Origin: Rotaria macrura
Lineage: Eukaryota > Rotifera > Eurotatoria > Philodinida > Philodinidae
Length of the DNA stretch: 64,000 nucleotides
Direction of reading: 5' to 3'
NCBI GenBank assembly: GCA_900239685.1
Contig: OENT01000208.1
Location: 1 to 64,000, forward strand
Positions 62,855-64,000 of this stretch are shown here, piece after piece. A program made the translations under genes and the position numbers. The notes under the pieces are model-generated. The model was given only the letters and a program-made list of their open reading frames with translations. It was not told where the DNA came from and did not search any database. The number at the start of each line of letters is the position of its first letter. Position 1 is the stretch's first letter.

Positions 62855-63660
62855 GATTCAATCATTGCAAATACTAATCGTGGGTTGAAAGCTGTAACAA
62901 TATCAAAAATTAGTATTGAAACGATCCTTTTTAATGATGATATGATACGGGGTCTTCTACGTAAATTTATAAAAATTCGACAAACATATGATGCGTATCA
63001 ATCGTTTGACACAGATTTTCATGAAATAAAATAATGTTTTGATCGTAAAAATCAAGTGCACGTTTAACATTGAAATAAACGAAGTTTAACTGGATATGAC
63101 TTGTTCGTTTTGTGACAATAACTCGCAATGTTATGAGAATGCATATGTTATCAAACGATGTTGAAACTGTTTTAGCACTTATTAAATCTAAATACTTAGA
63201 AACAGCTAATGTAATTAGTACTAATGTAAATGATTTTGTCGCCAAGTAAGCTTTTTGAAATTTTACTTTAGATTAATGTTATTTTTTCATTGAACATAAA
63301 GTAAACCATTAACTTCAAGTTGAATTCATGGAGGAAGAAAATCAACTGTAGCAAAAGCTATTCTATCCAATGATATACCTGAGCAACTGCTTATAACAAA
63401 TCGGAATCGATTTGTTGAATTAGCTCAATCGAAAAATTTACTTGGATCCATAATGATTGGTTCTATCGGGGAATTTAGTGCACATTCATATATATATATA
63501 TATATATCATGTGCGATGTATTCACCGGAAGTTAGCACCATTCGTGGTAGAATAAAATTATTACGCCATCAGCCTTGTTATCAAATGCGTGGCATTGATG
63601 GTTCTTCAACAAATATATATGGTGAAAATTCTTGTCAACTTGTTCGCCCTATCTTAAAAC
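62855..63660 (+). pseudogene. Decayed HMG-CoA reductase catalytic-domain relic
   Basis: Three collinear plus-strand pieces match HMG-CoA reductase. Piece A (about 62855-62960) has IIANTNRGLKAV and NDDMIRG, matching VASTNRGCRAI and ADGMTRG. Piece B (about 62987-63245) has TDFHEIK then CFD, and NVMRMHMLSNDVETVLALI, matching EGFAVIKEAFD and DAMGMNMISKGTEKALSKL. Piece C (about 63331-63660) has GGRKSTVAKAIL, KNLLGSIMIGSIGEFSAH, YISCAMYSPEVSTI and YGENSCQLVR. Between SAH and YISC roughly 37 residues are missing, replaced by a TA microsatellite. Pieces B and C are separated by what looks like an old intron, so this is not a retrocopy. There are internal stops and frame changes in B, the N-terminal membrane domain is absent, and the end diverges after QLVR. 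It is a dead partial copy of a host gene. Confidence 0.85.
63485..63508. repeat. TA microsatellite inside the HMG-CoA reductase relic
   Basis: An ATATATAT run sits exactly where the relic has lost part of the catalytic domain, between SAH and SCAMYS. It reads as YIYIYI in the surviving frame. Confidence 0.8.
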
Positions 63661-63699
63661 ATGACGATATTTTCATACATAAAGTGAATCATTAGATTT

Positions 63700-64000
63700 A
63701 CTTAAAGGTAACAGTAAAATAACAAAAACTCATAGGTTGTCTCATGGGAGAGCATATACAGGGGTCAAATCGCTTTTGGATCGAGTATGTACAAATACAA
63801 TAGACCTTACTGAATGATTATACACCATCGACGGATTTAGTTTTCTAGCCTTCCATTGTCGATTTACGAGTATTTTATTCAATTTTAATCGATGAGCATA
63901 GGATTGTTGGAGAATCTAAATGATCGAATTTCGAAGTAAAACCTAGTACTCAGGTAAGCCTTAGAAGCACTAGAAACTTCCCGACGTTTTAGCCCAAACA
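63700..64000. other. Window end, nothing recognised
   Basis: No coding similarity or structured element could be supported in the last 300 bases. The reductase homology has already ended. Confidence 0.45.

Noticed and set aside
1-64000. CRISPR arrays, operators, ribosome binding sites or tRNA genes
   Set aside because: Spliced metazoan genes rule out a prokaryotic source. No direct-repeat array was seen, and no stretch shows a convincing tRNA A-box/B-box pair.

Overview
The window is nuclear DNA from a small invertebrate animal: about 70% A+T, GT-AG introns mostly 50-80 bp long, and metazoan-only gene families. The mix (a lineage-expanded nuclear receptor group, acyloxyacyl hydrolases, a fibrinogen-domain lectin, the ciliary GTPase ARL6, and splice-acceptor-like signals just before many start codons) fits a rotifer best, probably a bdelloid. 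That assignment is inference, because no species marker is present.

Region 1 (1-32 kb) is gene-poor and holds three nuclear hormone receptor genes in tandem, all on the minus strand (spans about 3.1-7.0, 15.3-20.1 and 27.6-31.0 kb). Each has four coding exons with identical phases: an N-terminal exon, zinc finger 1, zinc finger 2 plus hinge, and the ligand-binding domain. Each has a 2.0-3.3 kb intron between the two zinc fingers, and each appears to have a non-coding first exon behind a shared promoter block. Copies 1 and 2 form a mosaic: about 520 bp of 3' flank is nearly identical, while a block inside the ligand-binding domain is highly diverged. Copy 3 has one extra base at the start of its last exon and needs a different splice acceptor to stay in frame.

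Region 2 (33.2-34.5 kb) is a likely non-autonomous DNA transposon with GC-rich CAGGGG termini. Region 3 (35.4-49.6 kb, plus strand) holds USP30 (mitochondrial deubiquitinase), two tandem acyloxyacyl hydrolases (AOAH) with conserved introns, and a secreted fibrinogen-related protein. The last three are secreted proteins of families that act on or bind microbial surface molecules.

Region 4 (51.5-60.2 kb) is the gene-dense part: ARL6 (minus strand) divergent from MOB1, then an unrecognised 206-residue protein, PPP1R11, ribosomal protein eS17 with an RG-rich tail, and an alkaline ceramidase. Several of these have a pyrimidine tract plus AG within 0-40 bases of the ATG, as expected for 5'-UTR introns or spliced-leader trans-splicing.

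Region 5 (60.2-64 kb) has no intact gene. It contains a perfect palindrome, short repeat blocks, and a decayed relic of the HMG-CoA reductase catalytic domain. Exon boundaries were built by hand from splice consensus, frame and remembered family sequences; no database search was possible.
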